From Salinimicrobium sp049680855 (GTDB lineage Bacteria; Bacteroidota; Bacteroidia; Flavobacteriales; Flavobacteriaceae), in assembly GCF_049680855.1 (NCBI RefSeq), contig NZ_JBMPGS010000002.1:62001-126000 (forward strand): a stretch of 64,000 nt of DNA, given 5' to 3'. This document shows positions 17,313 to 26,020 of the stretch, one piece after another; the stretch's first letter is position 1, and each line of letters begins with the position of its first letter. A program made the position numbers and the translations under genes. The notes beneath the pieces were generated by a model that did no database searches, was not told where the DNA came from, and worked only from the letters and a program-made list of their open reading frames with translations.

Positions 17313-18425
17313 ATGACATTTAAGGAATTAGGAGTTTCAGAAGAGATTATTAAGGGATTAAAAGAAATGGGAATAAATACTCCCACTAAAATACAGGAAG
17401 CTTCTATTCCTATACTTTCTGAAGGAACTATTGATTTTGTTGGACAGGCACAAACCGGAACCGGAAAAACTGCTGCTTTTGGATTGCCTTTACTCGCGCA
17501 GATCAATCCAGAAAAAGATGAGGTACAGGCTTTAATTCTTGCGCCTACACGGGAACTTGGGCAGCAGATTGCAAAACAACTTTTTAAATTCACAAAATAT
17601 ACCAACAAGATTTTTACTGAAGCCGTATATGGTGGAGAGAAAATAGATATCCAGATAAGTAAATTAAAACGCCCCACACAAATTGTGGTGGCCACCCCCG
17701 GGCGACTCGTGGATTTGCTCCAAAGAAAAGCAGTGGATATTTCTCATATTAACACCCTTGTTCTTGATGAAGCCGATGAAATGCTGAGTATGGGTTTTAA
17801 AAAAGACCTTACCACAATTCTGGATGCTACTAAAGGAAACAGGAGCGTTTGGCTTTTTTCAGCGACCATTCCTCAGGAATTGAACGAGATCATCAATAGA
17901 TATGTAGGGAAGAATGTAAGGCGCGTAAGCATTGATAAAGCTGACGCTGTGAACACTGGCATTGAACATAAATTTGTTATGCAAGATGATAACGGAAAAC
18001 TGGATACCCTTGCATATTATCTAAAATCAGTCGGGAAGCATCAAAGAGGAATTATTTTCACCAAAACTAAAGCTACCGCACGCACACTTTCAAAGCAGCT
18101 GGCCGCAAAGAATTATGAAGTGGGACTTTTGGAAGGTGATATGTTACAGAAGGAGCGAGATAAAGTAATGCGCGCTTTTAAAAATAAATCACTGCGCCTA
18201 CTGGTTTCTACAGATGTTGCCGCCCGCGGAATTGATGTTGCCAACCTTGCTTTTGTGGTGCATTATCAAATGCCAGAACAAACCGAATATTACACGCATC
18301 GCAGCGGTCGTACAGCGAGAGCTGGAAATACCGGTACTTCGTTGGCTCTTGTGAATCAATATGAGCTCAAAAAACTGCGGGAAATTGAAAAAGAACTTGG
18401 CATCAGGTTTACCCAGGTCAGGTAA
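17313..18425 (+). CDS. DEAD-box RNA helicase
   Basis: A 370-residue compact DEAD-box helicase containing only the two RecA domains. Motifs in order: Q motif (PTKIQEASIP), I AQTGTGKT (Lys52), Ia PTRELGQQ, II DEAD (from Asp152), III SAT, V STDVAARGID and VI HRSGRTARAG. It lacks the C-terminal RNA-binding extension of DeaD/CsdA. It unwinds RNA duplexes with ATP and is probably involved in ribosome assembly or cold adaptation. A near-consensus -7 box TATCTTCG lies at 17289-17296. Convergent with the CDF gene 3 nt away. Confidence 0.95.
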   Translation: MTFKELGVSEEIIKGLKEMGINTPTKIQEASIPILSEGTIDFVGQAQTGTGKTAAFGLPLLAQINPEKDEVQALILAPTRELGQQIAKQLFKFTKYTNKIFTEAVYGGEKIDIQISKLKRPTQIVVATPGRLVDLLQRKAVDISHINTLVLDEADEMLSMGFKKDLTTILDATKGNRSVWLFSATIPQELNEIINRYVGKNVRRVSIDKADAVNTGIEHKFVMQDDNGKLDTLAYYLKSVGKHQRGIIFTKTKATARTLSKQLAAKNYEVGLLEGDMLQKERDKVMRAFKNKSLRLLVSTDVAARGIDVANLAFVVHYQMPEQTEYYTHRSGRTARAGNTGTSLALVNQYELKKLREIEKELGIRFTQVR

Positions 18426-18428
18426 GTT

Positions 18429-19313
18429 TTATTGCTTTTTCTGAAGTTCACAGGTTTCAGTATCCAGTTCAGTTTCGATCGTGTAGTGGTCAAAATGATA
18501 GTCTTTTAATCTTTTCTTTACTTCTTTTTTTACATCTAGAAGTTGCTGAAAGCTGTGAATGTTTTTCAGTTTGATATGAGTTGTAAAAACATGACTGTCT
18601 CCTTCCTGTGACCAGACGTGCGTGTGGTGGAGCGAAGAGATATTATCTACAGTGAGTAGCCTATCTTTAAGTTCTTTCAGGTTGATATCTTTGGGAACTC
18701 CCTGTAAAAAAATGAACAGCGTTTCCTTTAACCTATTAAAAACTCCCCAAAGAATATAAATGGTAATGAGCAGGGAAAGTATAGGATCAAGGATGTAAAG
18801 GTCTGTAAAAAGGAGGATAATGGCTACTACCAGTACTGCAACCCATCCAAGAACATCTTCCAAAAGGTGCAATGAGACCACCTTTTCGTTCATTGATTTT
18901 CCGCCGGAAAGTTTATATGCTGCATAACCGTTCACCGCCACACCTACAATGGCGAAAATTACCATTCCCTGAGCATCTGAAGGTTCGGGAGCCATAATTC
19001 TTTTTACGGCTTCTATGACCACATAAACTGAACCTCCTATTAGAACAATGCTGTTTATGAGCGCACCAAGAAGGGAAAACCGTTTGTAGCCAAAGGAAAA
19101 TTTGTTATTGCCACTTTTTTCAGACTTCTTCTGAAGGTACCAGGAAGTTCCCAGGGACAAACTGTCTCCCAGGTCATGAATGGCATCAGAAAGAATTGCA
19201 ACACTATTTACATACAATCCGCCGATGATTTCAAAAATGGTGAAAATTAAATTCAGGAAGAACGCAAGCTTTAGGTTCTTTCCGGAGTGATGGTGGTCAT
19301 GATTGTGTGGCAT
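18429..19313 (-). CDS. Cation diffusion facilitator (CDF) metal exporter
   Basis: A 294-residue CDF transporter with six membrane helices and a C-terminal cytosolic domain (about 205-290). The His-rich start (MPHNHDHHHSG), the membrane metal sites SDAIHDLGD and HLLEDVLGW, and the FLQGVPKDINL linker support a Zn2+/divalent cation:H+ antiporter. The open frame runs upstream to a TTG at 19358, but that TTG lies inside a -7 box, so I take ATG 19313. Monocistronic. Confidence 0.92.
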   Translation of the reverse strand: MPHNHDHHHSGKNLKLAFFLNLIFTIFEIIGGLYVNSVAILSDAIHDLGDSLSLGTSWYLQKKSEKSGNNKFSFGYKRFSLLGALINSIVLIGGSVYVVIEAVKRIMAPEPSDAQGMVIFAIVGVAVNGYAAYKLSGGKSMNEKVVSLHLLEDVLGWVAVLVVAIILLFTDLYILDPILSLLITIYILWGVFNRLKETLFIFLQGVPKDINLKELKDRLLTVDNISSLHHTHVWSQEGDSHVFTTHIKLKNIHSFQQLLDVKKEVKKRLKDYHFDHYTIETELDTETCELQKKQ

Positions 19314-19355
19314 TGGGCTAAACTTTTCCTGACCGAAGAAATTTAAACGGTCACT

Positions 19356-19363
19356 CAAATTTA
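19356..19363 (-). promoter_or_regulatory. -7 box of the CDF gene
   Basis: The minus strand reads TAAATTTG, an exact TAnnTTTG match; its TTG is in frame with the CDF gene and mimics a start codon. The expected leader to ATG 19313 is about 38 nt. Confidence 0.5.
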
Positions 19364-19413
19364 GCGAAAATAGGATGATTCAGCAGAAAGTCTTCAGAAT
19401 ATAATTCCCTCTG

Positions 19414-19430
19414 AAAATGCCATTTTTGAA
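19414..19430. repeat. Copy of the dispersed AAAATGnCATTTTTGAA palindrome
   Basis: AAAATGCCATTTTTGAA between the CDF gene and the VTT-protein gene. The palindromic core is AAAATG-C-CATTTT. Confidence 0.5.
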
Positions 19431-19432
19431 GG

Positions 19433-20104
19433 TTATACCATTTCAAAGATCACGAGAGCATAAGCATAAAAGCGTACAAACCTCAACAGTCCAAATAATA
19501 GGTAAGAGAGAAACCTGAATTTAATAATCCCGGCGGCGACACTGGTGATCGCAAAAGGAATTGGAAGCAAAGCCCCCACGATTATGAGAAAACCACCCCA
19601 TTTCCTGATCATTTTAATGTGTTTTGCCATTTTCTCTTCCATGTAGATATGCACAGAAGGTATTTTGGTAATAGCCCGACCCATAAAATAAGAAACCACC
19701 CCACCCAAATAAGATGCGATAGCCAGCAGTGTCAAAAATAGTACGGGAGAGGTTGATTTTCCAGCCCAGGCAATAAAAAGTTCGGGAGGAATAAGACCTA
19801 AAAGAGATTCTGAAACAAAAAATACGGAAAGAATTCCTACCGGCGAATAAGTTTTAGTAACGTTGACAAGAATATCATTGAGATTAATCACGTATTCATT
19901 TACACCTAATAAAATGGCGACAAATAAAAGAATTGGAATAATCGCTTTTCGAAGGCTGGAGCCCACAAAAGTGTAAAAACCGGTGTAATTATAATATTGA
20001 TGGAGTAATTTCCAACGTGGTTTTCGGGAAGAGGAATTATTTTTCCTGGATTCTTTCTTCTTCATTAATACAGATGCCTTTTTAACCTCCATAATTTCAA
20101 ACAT
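19433..20104 (-). CDS. VTT/SNARE-associated (DedA-like) membrane protein
   Basis: A 223-residue protein with a basic N-terminal region (about 1-45, Lys/Arg/Ser rich) followed by about five hydrophobic segments. The VTT core is recognisable: ELFIAWAG, YLGGVVSYFMGRAI, and GGFLIIVGALLPIPFAITSVAAG with the conserved Pro pair. DedA-type proteins are thought to move lipids or lipid carriers and to affect proton-motive force. ATG 20104 is used; a second in-frame ATG is at 20092. A second VTT protein is encoded at 32979-33689. Confidence 0.82.
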   Translation of the reverse strand: MFEIMEVKKASVLMKKKESRKNNSSSRKPRWKLLHQYYNYTGFYTFVGSSLRKAIIPILLFVAILLGVNEYVINLNDILVNVTKTYSPVGILSVFFVSESLLGLIPPELFIAWAGKSTSPVLFLTLLAIASYLGGVVSYFMGRAITKIPSVHIYMEEKMAKHIKMIRKWGGFLIIVGALLPIPFAITSVAAGIIKFRFLSYLLFGLLRFVRFYAYALVIFEMV

Positions 20105-20128
20105 CAGGCCAAGTACTTAAAAACCTGT

Positions 20129-20569
20129 TTAATTTTCTTCGGCGTACGCGATCAAAGCATTGCTGTATTCTCTCAATTCCAAAGCGTTCACTTTGTTATG
20201 AGGTTCAGCCATCAGAGAAAGCAGATAATCGAGGCTTTCCTGTGGGTCTACTTCATTTTCCTGAACATCTTCCTCTTCTTCAAAACCTTCAACAGGTTCA
20301 TCTTGTGGGATGGCGATAGCAAATGTTCCATAAGTTTCCACGTGTTCATAAGTGAGACGGATTACTTTAGCAAGAAGCGGATTTTTCTCTTCAACAGCAT
20401 ATGGCCTAAGGTCTTTTAGATCTTCAACAAGTGTGTTGGTGACAATACCATTGCGTAAAAGATCACGTTGAATTTTATTTAAAAGTTTTTGGGCCTTTTG
20501 ATTTTCCAAAGCAGCTGTTTTTTGAAGTGTTAATAATACTTGCTCTTCAAAAATGTCTTTTTTGAACAA
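20129..20569 (-). CDS. Acidic uncharacterised protein
   Basis: About 146 residues, cytosolic, helical, with an acidic stretch (VEGFEEEEDVQENEVDPQE, about 95-115) before a C-terminal helical pair (SLDYLLSLM, ALELREYSNALIAYAEE). I do not recognise a named family. No ATG is available near the 5' end: the first possible codon, TTG 20584, lies inside a -7 box, and the next TTG at 20569 leaves a short leader, so I suggest that start with low certainty. It precedes the VTT-protein gene by 24 nt and may be co-transcribed with it. Confidence 0.65.
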   Translation of the reverse strand: MFKKDIFEEQVLLTLQKTAALENQKAQKLLNKIQRDLLRNGIVTNTLVEDLKDLRPYAVEEKNPLLAKVIRLTYEHVETYGTFAIAIPQDEPVEGFEEEEDVQENEVDPQESLDYLLSLMAEPHNKVNALELREYSNALIAYAEEN

Positions 20570-20581
20570 GTTTTCAGGCTG

Positions 20582-20589
20582 CAAAGGTA
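20582..20589 (-). promoter_or_regulatory. -7 box of the acidic-protein/VTT operon
   Basis: The minus strand reads TACCTTTG, an exact TAnnTTTG match. It includes an in-frame TTG that could be mistaken for the start codon. Confidence 0.55.
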
Positions 20590-20757
20590 ATTCAATAAAC
20601 TTATTTTTTCAGCTAGATTTTTTAAAGATTTTGGCTTCAGAAGAAATTATTTTTAAACATTCCAGGAGCAGAAAACAATTAACAAATTCTTAAATGCTCC
20701 TGTTTTTATAAGTAATACGAGAATGGTTAGCTTTAACCTATATTAAAACAATTTAAA

Positions 20758-21477
20758 ATGGAAAATTTAGATGCAAAAGTTGCTTTTGTCACCGGCGGAA
20801 GCAAAGGAATAGGATATGGTATTGCTGAATCGCTCGCCCAAATGGGAATGAAGGTGGCAATTACCAGCCGAAAGAAAGAAGAAGCCGAAAAAGCTGCAAA
20901 AGAAATAAGTGCTAAAGGAAAAGGAGAAGTCTTCGGACTCCAGGCTGATGTACGCGATTTTGAAAGTCAAAAGAAAGCAATAGAGGAAGTGGCCAATAAA
21001 TGGGGACAACTTGATGTGCTCGTGGCAAATGCCGGGATCGGCCATTTTGGTTCAATAGAAGAACTTACACCAGAGCAATGGCAGCAAACCATTGATACGA
21101 ATCTTACAGGTGTTTTCTACAGCATAAAAGCTGCGGTACCTGCTCTTAAGCAATCACAGGGATACGTCTTTACGATTTCAAGCCTGGCAGGAACGAACTT
21201 TTTTGCAGGGGGAGCGGCTTACAATGCAAGTAAATTCGGCGTTACAGGATTTACACAGGCGGTAATGCTTGATCTAAGGAACTACGGAATAAAAGTGAGT
21301 ACGATAATGCCGGGCTCTGTTGCCACGCATTTTAACGATCACACTCCGTCAGATGCCGATTCTTGGAAAATTCAGAAGGAAGACATCGGAGAACTGGTAG
21401 TAGATCTTCTAAAAATGAACCACAGGGCATTACCAAGTAAAATAGAAATTCGTCCTACCACACCACCCAAAAAATAG
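20758..21477 (+). CDS. Short-chain dehydrogenase/reductase
   Basis: A 239-residue classical SDR with TGGSKGIGYGIA (cofactor glycine motif), NAGIGHFG, catalytic Ser in ISSLAGTNF and YNASK with the YxxxK pair. By similarity it is of the 3-oxoacyl-ACP reductase/glucose dehydrogenase-like kind, NADPH preferring because of the TSRKKEEAE stretch after the second strand. The substrate is unknown. A near-consensus -7 box, TAGCTTTA, lies at 20728-20735. A long hairpin terminator follows; monocistronic. Confidence 0.92.
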   Translation: MENLDAKVAFVTGGSKGIGYGIAESLAQMGMKVAITSRKKEEAEKAAKEISAKGKGEVFGLQADVRDFESQKKAIEEVANKWGQLDVLVANAGIGHFGSIEELTPEQWQQTIDTNLTGVFYSIKAAVPALKQSQGYVFTISSLAGTNFFAGGAAYNASKFGVTGFTQAVMLDLRNYGIKVSTIMPGSVATHFNDHTPSDADSWKIQKEDIGELVVDLLKMNHRALPSKIEIRPTTPPKK

Positions 21478-21495
21478 GTTTTGGAGCTGCTTTTT

Positions 21496-21534
21496 AAAAT
21501 AAATTTCCGGAGGCTTTCTCCGGACATTTATTTT
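21496..21534. terminator. Bidirectional hairpin terminator
   Basis: Core TCCGGAG / CTCCGGA with 5-nt loop, extended outward by AAAATAAAT / ATTTATTTT after one mismatch. It lies between the SDR gene and the convergent hydrolase gene. Confidence 0.75.
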
Positions 21535-21565
21535 GCTCTGAAAATTCTTAGCCTCTGGTAAATTT

Positions 21566-22459
21566 TTAAACTCGTGCTTTGGCAATGGCATCAATTTTAT
21601 CGGCTATGGAAAGCCAGACTTCTTCCTGAAGAAAATGCCGGGAAGGTAACTCCGTCACTTCTTCAAGTCGTGCTACTTCTTTTATTTCGGCGCCGTATCT
21701 CTCGAGGGTCAAAGCAGGATCGTCTGCGCCCCAAACGGCCTGCACGGGATAATCAACATTTTGAACTGCCGTATAGCACAACTTCTGGAATTCTTCAGAA
21801 TCGTTAAAATTTCTCATGATCTTTAAAAAAGCTTTTCCGTCGTCTTCGCGTTTTAAAAGATCCACATAAGCATTAATTTCTTCCGAAGGGATTCCCTCAT
21901 TACTATTTACACCCATTTTACTGAACATCACCGGCCAGGTGGTATGAGAGATCATTTTTAGTTCGGCTTCCCCAACAAATTTTTTCTCAAAAGGACGCAT
22001 CACCAGTGGCTTTTGAAAATTTTCCACATCAATCCAGGTATTTAAAATAGTAATGGAAAGGACCTTTTTGGGTTCGTTGGCAGCCAGGGCAAAACCCACC
22101 GGTCCGCCAACGTCATGTACCACCAAATGATATTTTTGAATGTTCAGTTCTTTTGCGGCTTTTGAAAGAAAATCTGCGAAATTCGGAAATGAATAATCAT
22201 AATTTTCGGGTCTGGCAGAAAGTCCAAGTCCGGGAAGATCAACTGATACGGCACGATATCCTTTTTTAGCAAGAGATTTTAAGACTTTCCGGTAAAGAAA
22301 TGAGGAAGTTGGAACGCCGTGAATGCAAAAAACTGTTTCTGCTTCTTTATCGCCATAATCGAGAGCAAAAGTGCGTAAACCCTCAACTTCAAAATATTTT
22401 CCTGAAGATTCATGCTCCTGAATGACATTTTTGACACTTCTGCTTTCCGAACTATCCAT
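21566..22459 (-). CDS. Alpha/beta hydrolase with Asp nucleophile (haloalkane dehalogenase / epoxide hydrolase type)
   Basis: A 297-residue alpha/beta hydrolase. The oxyanion motif is FCIHGVPTSS; the nucleophile elbow is VVHDVGGPVG, with Asp116 in place of the Ser of esterases. This Asp type is found in haloalkane dehalogenases and epoxide hydrolases, which form an alkyl-enzyme ester. An acidic residue in AVWGADDPA (about 245-247) and His275 (LPSRHFLQEE) complete a plausible triad. The actual substrate cannot be told; homologues labelled haloalkane dehalogenase are often untested. It follows the DJ-1/PfpI gene by 10 nt on the same strand, forming an operon. Confidence 0.88.
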   Translation of the reverse strand: MDSSESRSVKNVIQEHESSGKYFEVEGLRTFALDYGDKEAETVFCIHGVPTSSFLYRKVLKSLAKKGYRAVSVDLPGLGLSARPENYDYSFPNFADFLSKAAKELNIQKYHLVVHDVGGPVGFALAANEPKKVLSITILNTWIDVENFQKPLVMRPFEKKFVGEAELKMISHTTWPVMFSKMGVNSNEGIPSEEINAYVDLLKREDDGKAFLKIMRNFNDSEEFQKLCYTAVQNVDYPVQAVWGADDPALTLERYGAEIKEVARLEEVTELPSRHFLQEEVWLSIADKIDAIAKARV

Positions 22460-22469
22460 AACTTCAATT

Positions 22470-23141
22470 TTATAACATTCTCAATAATGCACGCGCAGCT
22501 TCCTCAGAAGAGGCCGGGTTTTGTCCCGTAATTAACTTTCCATCAATACGCACATAAGAACTCCAGTCTTCTCCTTTGCTGTAGTTGGCGCCCATTTGGT
22601 TCATTTTATCTTCAACAAGGAATGGAACTACCTCTGTCAGGCCTACCGCTTCTTCTTCGGAATTTGCAAACCCCGTCACATCTTTTCCTCTTACTAAAGG
22701 CTCCTTATGATCTTCAACATTACCCAACACTCCGGGTGCATGGCAAACAAATGCCATAGGTTTCATTTGGGAATGAAAATCTTCAATAAGGGCAATTGAT
22801 TTGAGATCTACTGCAAGATCCCATAGTGGGCCGTGTCCACCCGGATAAAAAACACCGTCAAAGTCTGAAGCATTTATGTATTCAAGTTTCTTGGTGCTGG
22901 CGAGTTTTTTCTGTAATTCTTCATCTTTATCAAATCTTTTCGTAGCTTCAGTCTGGGCATCTTCTGTAGTACTTGAAGGGTCTATTGGAGGTTGTCCTCC
23001 TTTTGGGGAGGCTAGTGTAATATCGGCTCCTGCGTCTGCCAAAATATAATATGGAGCTGCAAATTCCTCTACCCAAAAACCTGTTTTTTTACCGGTATCT
23101 CCTAATTTATCATGAGAAGTCAAAACCATTAATACTTTCAT
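22470..23141 (-). CDS. DJ-1/PfpI family protein (Hsp31/YhbO-like glyoxalase III group)
   Basis: A 223-residue class I glutamine-amidotransferase-fold protein. The nucleophile is Cys133 in AFVCHAPGVLG, with His134 next to it, and YPGGHGPLWDLA forms the glycine turn before it. The N-terminal TSHDKLGDTGKKTGFWVEEFA matches the group that includes Hsp31-like methylglyoxal hydratases and chaperones, so electrophile detoxification is the likely role. It is the promoter-proximal gene of a two-gene operon with the Asp-type alpha/beta hydrolase. Confidence 0.9.
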   Translation of the reverse strand: MKVLMVLTSHDKLGDTGKKTGFWVEEFAAPYYILADAGADITLASPKGGQPPIDPSSTTEDAQTEATKRFDKDEELQKKLASTKKLEYINASDFDGVFYPGGHGPLWDLAVDLKSIALIEDFHSQMKPMAFVCHAPGVLGNVEDHKEPLVRGKDVTGFANSEEEAVGLTEVVPFLVEDKMNQMGANYSKGEDWSSYVRIDGKLITGQNPASSEEAARALLRML

Positions 23142-23310
23142 AGTCTGTTTTATTCTTAAGATTTATTTTTATTGAGACCCCATCAGGATCTTTTTTGTGT
23201 TGAGATTAAAATTACAACCGTAACCACCGCCTACCAAAATGGAACTCATAATTTATGGTTAAATGAGCCTGTTTAAACTTAATTGCCTACCGCTTTTTCC
23301 TCATTGCTTA

Positions 23311-23340
23311 TTGAACAGAAGAAAACAGAGTGTACCTTTG
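23311..23340 (+). promoter_or_regulatory. Promoter of the FUSC gene
   Basis: TTG at 23311-23313, a 19-nt spacer, and TACCTTTG at 23333-23340. Both elements and the spacing fit the Bacteroidota housekeeping promoter. The frame of the FUSC gene stays open upstream of this promoter, so translation must begin downstream of about 23346. Confidence 0.7.
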
Positions 23341-23372
23341 CAACTTATTATCTAATTAATCTCACTGCTACT

Positions 23373-25637
23373 TTGCAATATTTCTCCAGTCAACTAGACA
23401 CTTTTCTTAAGTTTGTTAGAAGCATGGATTTCTCCCGCGGGGTGATTATGGCTTTTGCAGCTGTTACTGCTTTGGGTGCAGCAAATTACTTTGGGGACGT
23501 AAGTGTGGGAATTGCAATGGCTATTGGTGCGTTGCTGGCTTCCCCCAGTGATGTCCCGGGGAGTTTTAAACGGAGATTTTCAGGTGTTTTTCTGGCTATT
23601 CTTCTTGCGATTCTTACTACAATAATTGCAGGCTATGCCCGGCAGAATATTTATTTATTCGTGCCTGTTCTTGGTTTTCTTATGTTCTCCATATCTATTA
23701 TGGCTGTTTACGGCTTCAGGGCTTCTTTAATCGCTTTTTCGGGGATGTTTGCTGTGGTTTTAAGTATGGTGAGGATCCCGGAAGGAGAGACAATGTTCAT
23801 TCACGCCCTTTGGATTGGTGCCGGCGGAATCTGGTACCTGGTTTTTTCCATGCTGTATTATCTTATGAACCCCAGGAAACCTACAGAAGAACTTTTATCA
23901 GAAGGTTTCAGTCTTACTTCAGAATATCTCAAAGTTCGGGCAGCGTTATTGGATGCTTCCGAAGAGGAAAGGCAAAGACTCAAAAATGAACTTTCCACCC
24001 TGCAATCCAGGATCAACGAAAAACACGAAATGATTCGTGAACTTGTCATCTCCCGGCGGATAAAATCGGGAAGATCTGGAGATGCCAGGAAGAAAATGTT
24101 GATCTTTATTGAGCTGGTGGACATTCTAGAGCTTAGCATGGCAAATCCTGTGAATTATGAGCAGATGTCACGGGTGTTTAGTCAAAGAAAAGAAGCGCTT
24201 CAGGTTTTAAAGGACTGGAGCTTTTTAATGGCAGGTGAGTTGCAGTTAATTGCCGAAGCTATAGGAAATTCTAGAAAATTTCACGCTAATCCGGCGCTGG
24301 AGACATTCCGCTTAAGAGCGATTACCTCTATGAATGTTTGTGAAAAGGAAAGTGAAGACCCTAAGGCGGCACATGCATTTTTGGTGCTTCAAAACATGAT
24401 CGACTTTAAAGAAAAGCAGCAGGAAAAAATTATTTCCATTTCCCGTCTCATGCAGGATCTTACAGTTGGAGAAGACTTAACAATGAAACAAAAGGAGGCG
24501 GTGAAGTTTATCACCGGCCGGGAATACAATTTTAAAACCTTGCAGGACAATCTGGATTTTAATTCACCTATCTTCAGGCATTCACTACGTCTGGCTATAG
24601 TTGTTGTAGCAGGTTATCTTATAGGTTTTTATTTTGAACTTCAAAATACGTACTGGATATTGCTTACCAGCCTCGTAATCATGAGACCCGGTTATTCTTT
24701 GACCAGGGAACGTTCTAAACAACGGCTTTTAGGAACCTTTATAGGGGCAGCGATCGCAGTGAGCATTGTAATGGTCACTCAAAATGTTATTTTCTTTGGC
24801 GTTCTTTCTGTCATCATGCTCATTTTTGCTCTTGCCACTCTCCAGCGAAACTACAGGGCATCGGCAATCTTTATTACGATCAATATTGTACTACTTTACA
24901 GTTTAATTACCCCAGATCCTTTCAAGGTCATACAGTTTCGAGTAATGGATACTTTGCTGGGTGCGGCGCTTGCCTTTTTAGCAAATTCGTTTTTATGGCC
25001 TTCCTGGGAATACCGCGGAATAAAAAATTTCATTGAACAAAGTTTAAAGGCCAATTCGGCTTATCTGGAAGAGATCAATGACTATTACCAGAAGAAACAA
25101 TTGATCCCAACTTCTTATAAACTTGCACGAAAACAGGCCTTTTTAGCAATAGGAAATTTAAATGCTGCATTTCAAAGGATGACACAGGAACCGCTTTCCA
25201 AGCAGAAGGAGGTGGGAACGATCTATGAAATTGTAGGCCTTAATCAGGAATTTTTGTCGGCGGTTGCGTCCTTGGGAACTTTTATTAGAACCCATGCCAC
25301 TACAGAGGCTTCTACACATTTTAAAACTTATATATCGGCAATCCAGCATAATCTTATCGAAGCAGTAGAGCTTCTTGAGAACAGGGAAGTACAGGAAGTT
25401 CCCCAAGATAAAGCGCTTTTAAAAGCTACTAAATACTTCAATGAAAAATATGAAGAGGTTCTAAAGAACCATGTTCAGGAAGGAAAAATATTGATGCGGC
25501 AGTTCAATAATGAGAGTAATAGTCAGTTACAGGAGGTGCAGCTGGTAAGGGAGCAGTTGAAATGGCTTTTACAGATTTCAGAAAACCTAAAGAACCAGGC
25601 CTCCAGAAAAGAATCTATTATAAAAAGCCACCCTTGA
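23373..25637 (+). CDS. FUSC-family membrane protein (YccS/YhfK-like)
   Basis: About 754 residues. Two hydrophobic blocks of roughly six helices (one near the N-terminus, one beginning at HSLRLAIVVVAGYLIGF) are each followed by a long helical cytosolic region, the FUSC/YccS architecture related to aromatic-acid efflux (AaeB) and plant ALMT proteins. The frame is open to a TTG at 23283, but the promoter at 23311-23340 rules that out. TTG 23373 gives a normal N-terminus (MQYFSSQLDTFLKF); ATG 23424 is the alternative. Substrate unknown. The stop codon lies in the loop of a hairpin that acts as terminator on the opposite strand. Confidence 0.85.
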   Translation: MQYFSSQLDTFLKFVRSMDFSRGVIMAFAAVTALGAANYFGDVSVGIAMAIGALLASPSDVPGSFKRRFSGVFLAILLAILTTIIAGYARQNIYLFVPVLGFLMFSISIMAVYGFRASLIAFSGMFAVVLSMVRIPEGETMFIHALWIGAGGIWYLVFSMLYYLMNPRKPTEELLSEGFSLTSEYLKVRAALLDASEEERQRLKNELSTLQSRINEKHEMIRELVISRRIKSGRSGDARKKMLIFIELVDILELSMANPVNYEQMSRVFSQRKEALQVLKDWSFLMAGELQLIAEAIGNSRKFHANPALETFRLRAITSMNVCEKESEDPKAAHAFLVLQNMIDFKEKQQEKIISISRLMQDLTVGEDLTMKQKEAVKFITGREYNFKTLQDNLDFNSPIFRHSLRLAIVVVAGYLIGFYFELQNTYWILLTSLVIMRPGYSLTRERSKQRLLGTFIGAAIAVSIVMVTQNVIFFGVLSVIMLIFALATLQRNYRASAIFITINIVLLYSLITPDPFKVIQFRVMDTLLGAALAFLANSFLWPSWEYRGIKNFIEQSLKANSAYLEEINDYYQKKQLIPTSYKLARKQAFLAIGNLNAAFQRMTQEPLSKQKEVGTIYEIVGLNQEFLSAVASLGTFIRTHATTEASTHFKTYISAIQHNLIEAVELLENREVQEVPQDKALLKATKYFNEKYEEVLKNHVQEGKILMRQFNNESNSQLQEVQLVREQLKWLLQISENLKNQASRKESIIKSHP

Positions 25638-25645
25638 GAGGTGGC
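25621..25645 (-). terminator. Intrinsic terminator on the minus strand
   Basis: Read on the minus strand, stem GCCACC...GGTGGC (6 bp, 7-nt loop) is followed by a T-run (25626-25621). It lies about 40 nt past the stop of the 36-aa gene and overlaps the 3' end of the FUSC gene. Confidence 0.65.
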
Positions 25646-25683
25646 CTGAGAAAATTTCGGTAAGTGAATTGCTTTAAGGACGC

Positions 25684-25794
25684 TTACTTCTTAGCTTTGC
25701 TGTCCTGCTTTTTAGATTCCTGTTTTTTCGGCTCATTCTTTCTGTCATCAGATTTCTGCTGCCTTTGTCCTGTTTTTTGACTTTCTTGTGCCAT
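25684..25794 (-). CDS. 36-aa Lys/Gln-rich basic small protein
   Basis: A 36-codon ORF on the minus strand, starting MAQESQKTGQRQQKSDDRKN and ending in SKAKK. About a third of the residues are Lys or Arg and there are no aromatic residues except none; it should be disordered. Support for a real gene: an ATG start, a low-complexity but non-repetitive composition, and a dedicated intrinsic terminator shortly downstream on the same strand, in an interval that otherwise has no function. No family is recognised; nucleic-acid or polyanion binding is only a guess from charge. Confidence 0.55.
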   Translation of the reverse strand: MAQESQKTGQRQQKSDDRKNEPKKQESKKQDSKAKK

Positions 25795-26005
25795 AATACA
25801 CTGTAATTAAAGTTTGTAACTCTTTAAAAGTAGACCAAAAAAGCAAGATTATTTCAAATTTCAGGAAACTTTAACTTCCAAAGTATAGTTAAAAATCTGC
25901 TCAATTTTGTGCTTTTGGAAATGGAAGGAATTACTAATTAAGAATGCGAATCTCATTTATTGAGATCATTAGCACATGAAGTACTGTAAAGAAAATTCTA
26001 TTTCT

Positions 26006-26013
26006 TAGTTTTG
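26006..26013 (+). promoter_or_regulatory. -7 box of the cysE-cysM operon
   Basis: TAGTTTTG, an exact TAnnTTTG match; the transcript would start near 26018 and have a leader of about 34 nt. Confidence 0.5.
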
Positions 26014-26020
26014 ATAATAA

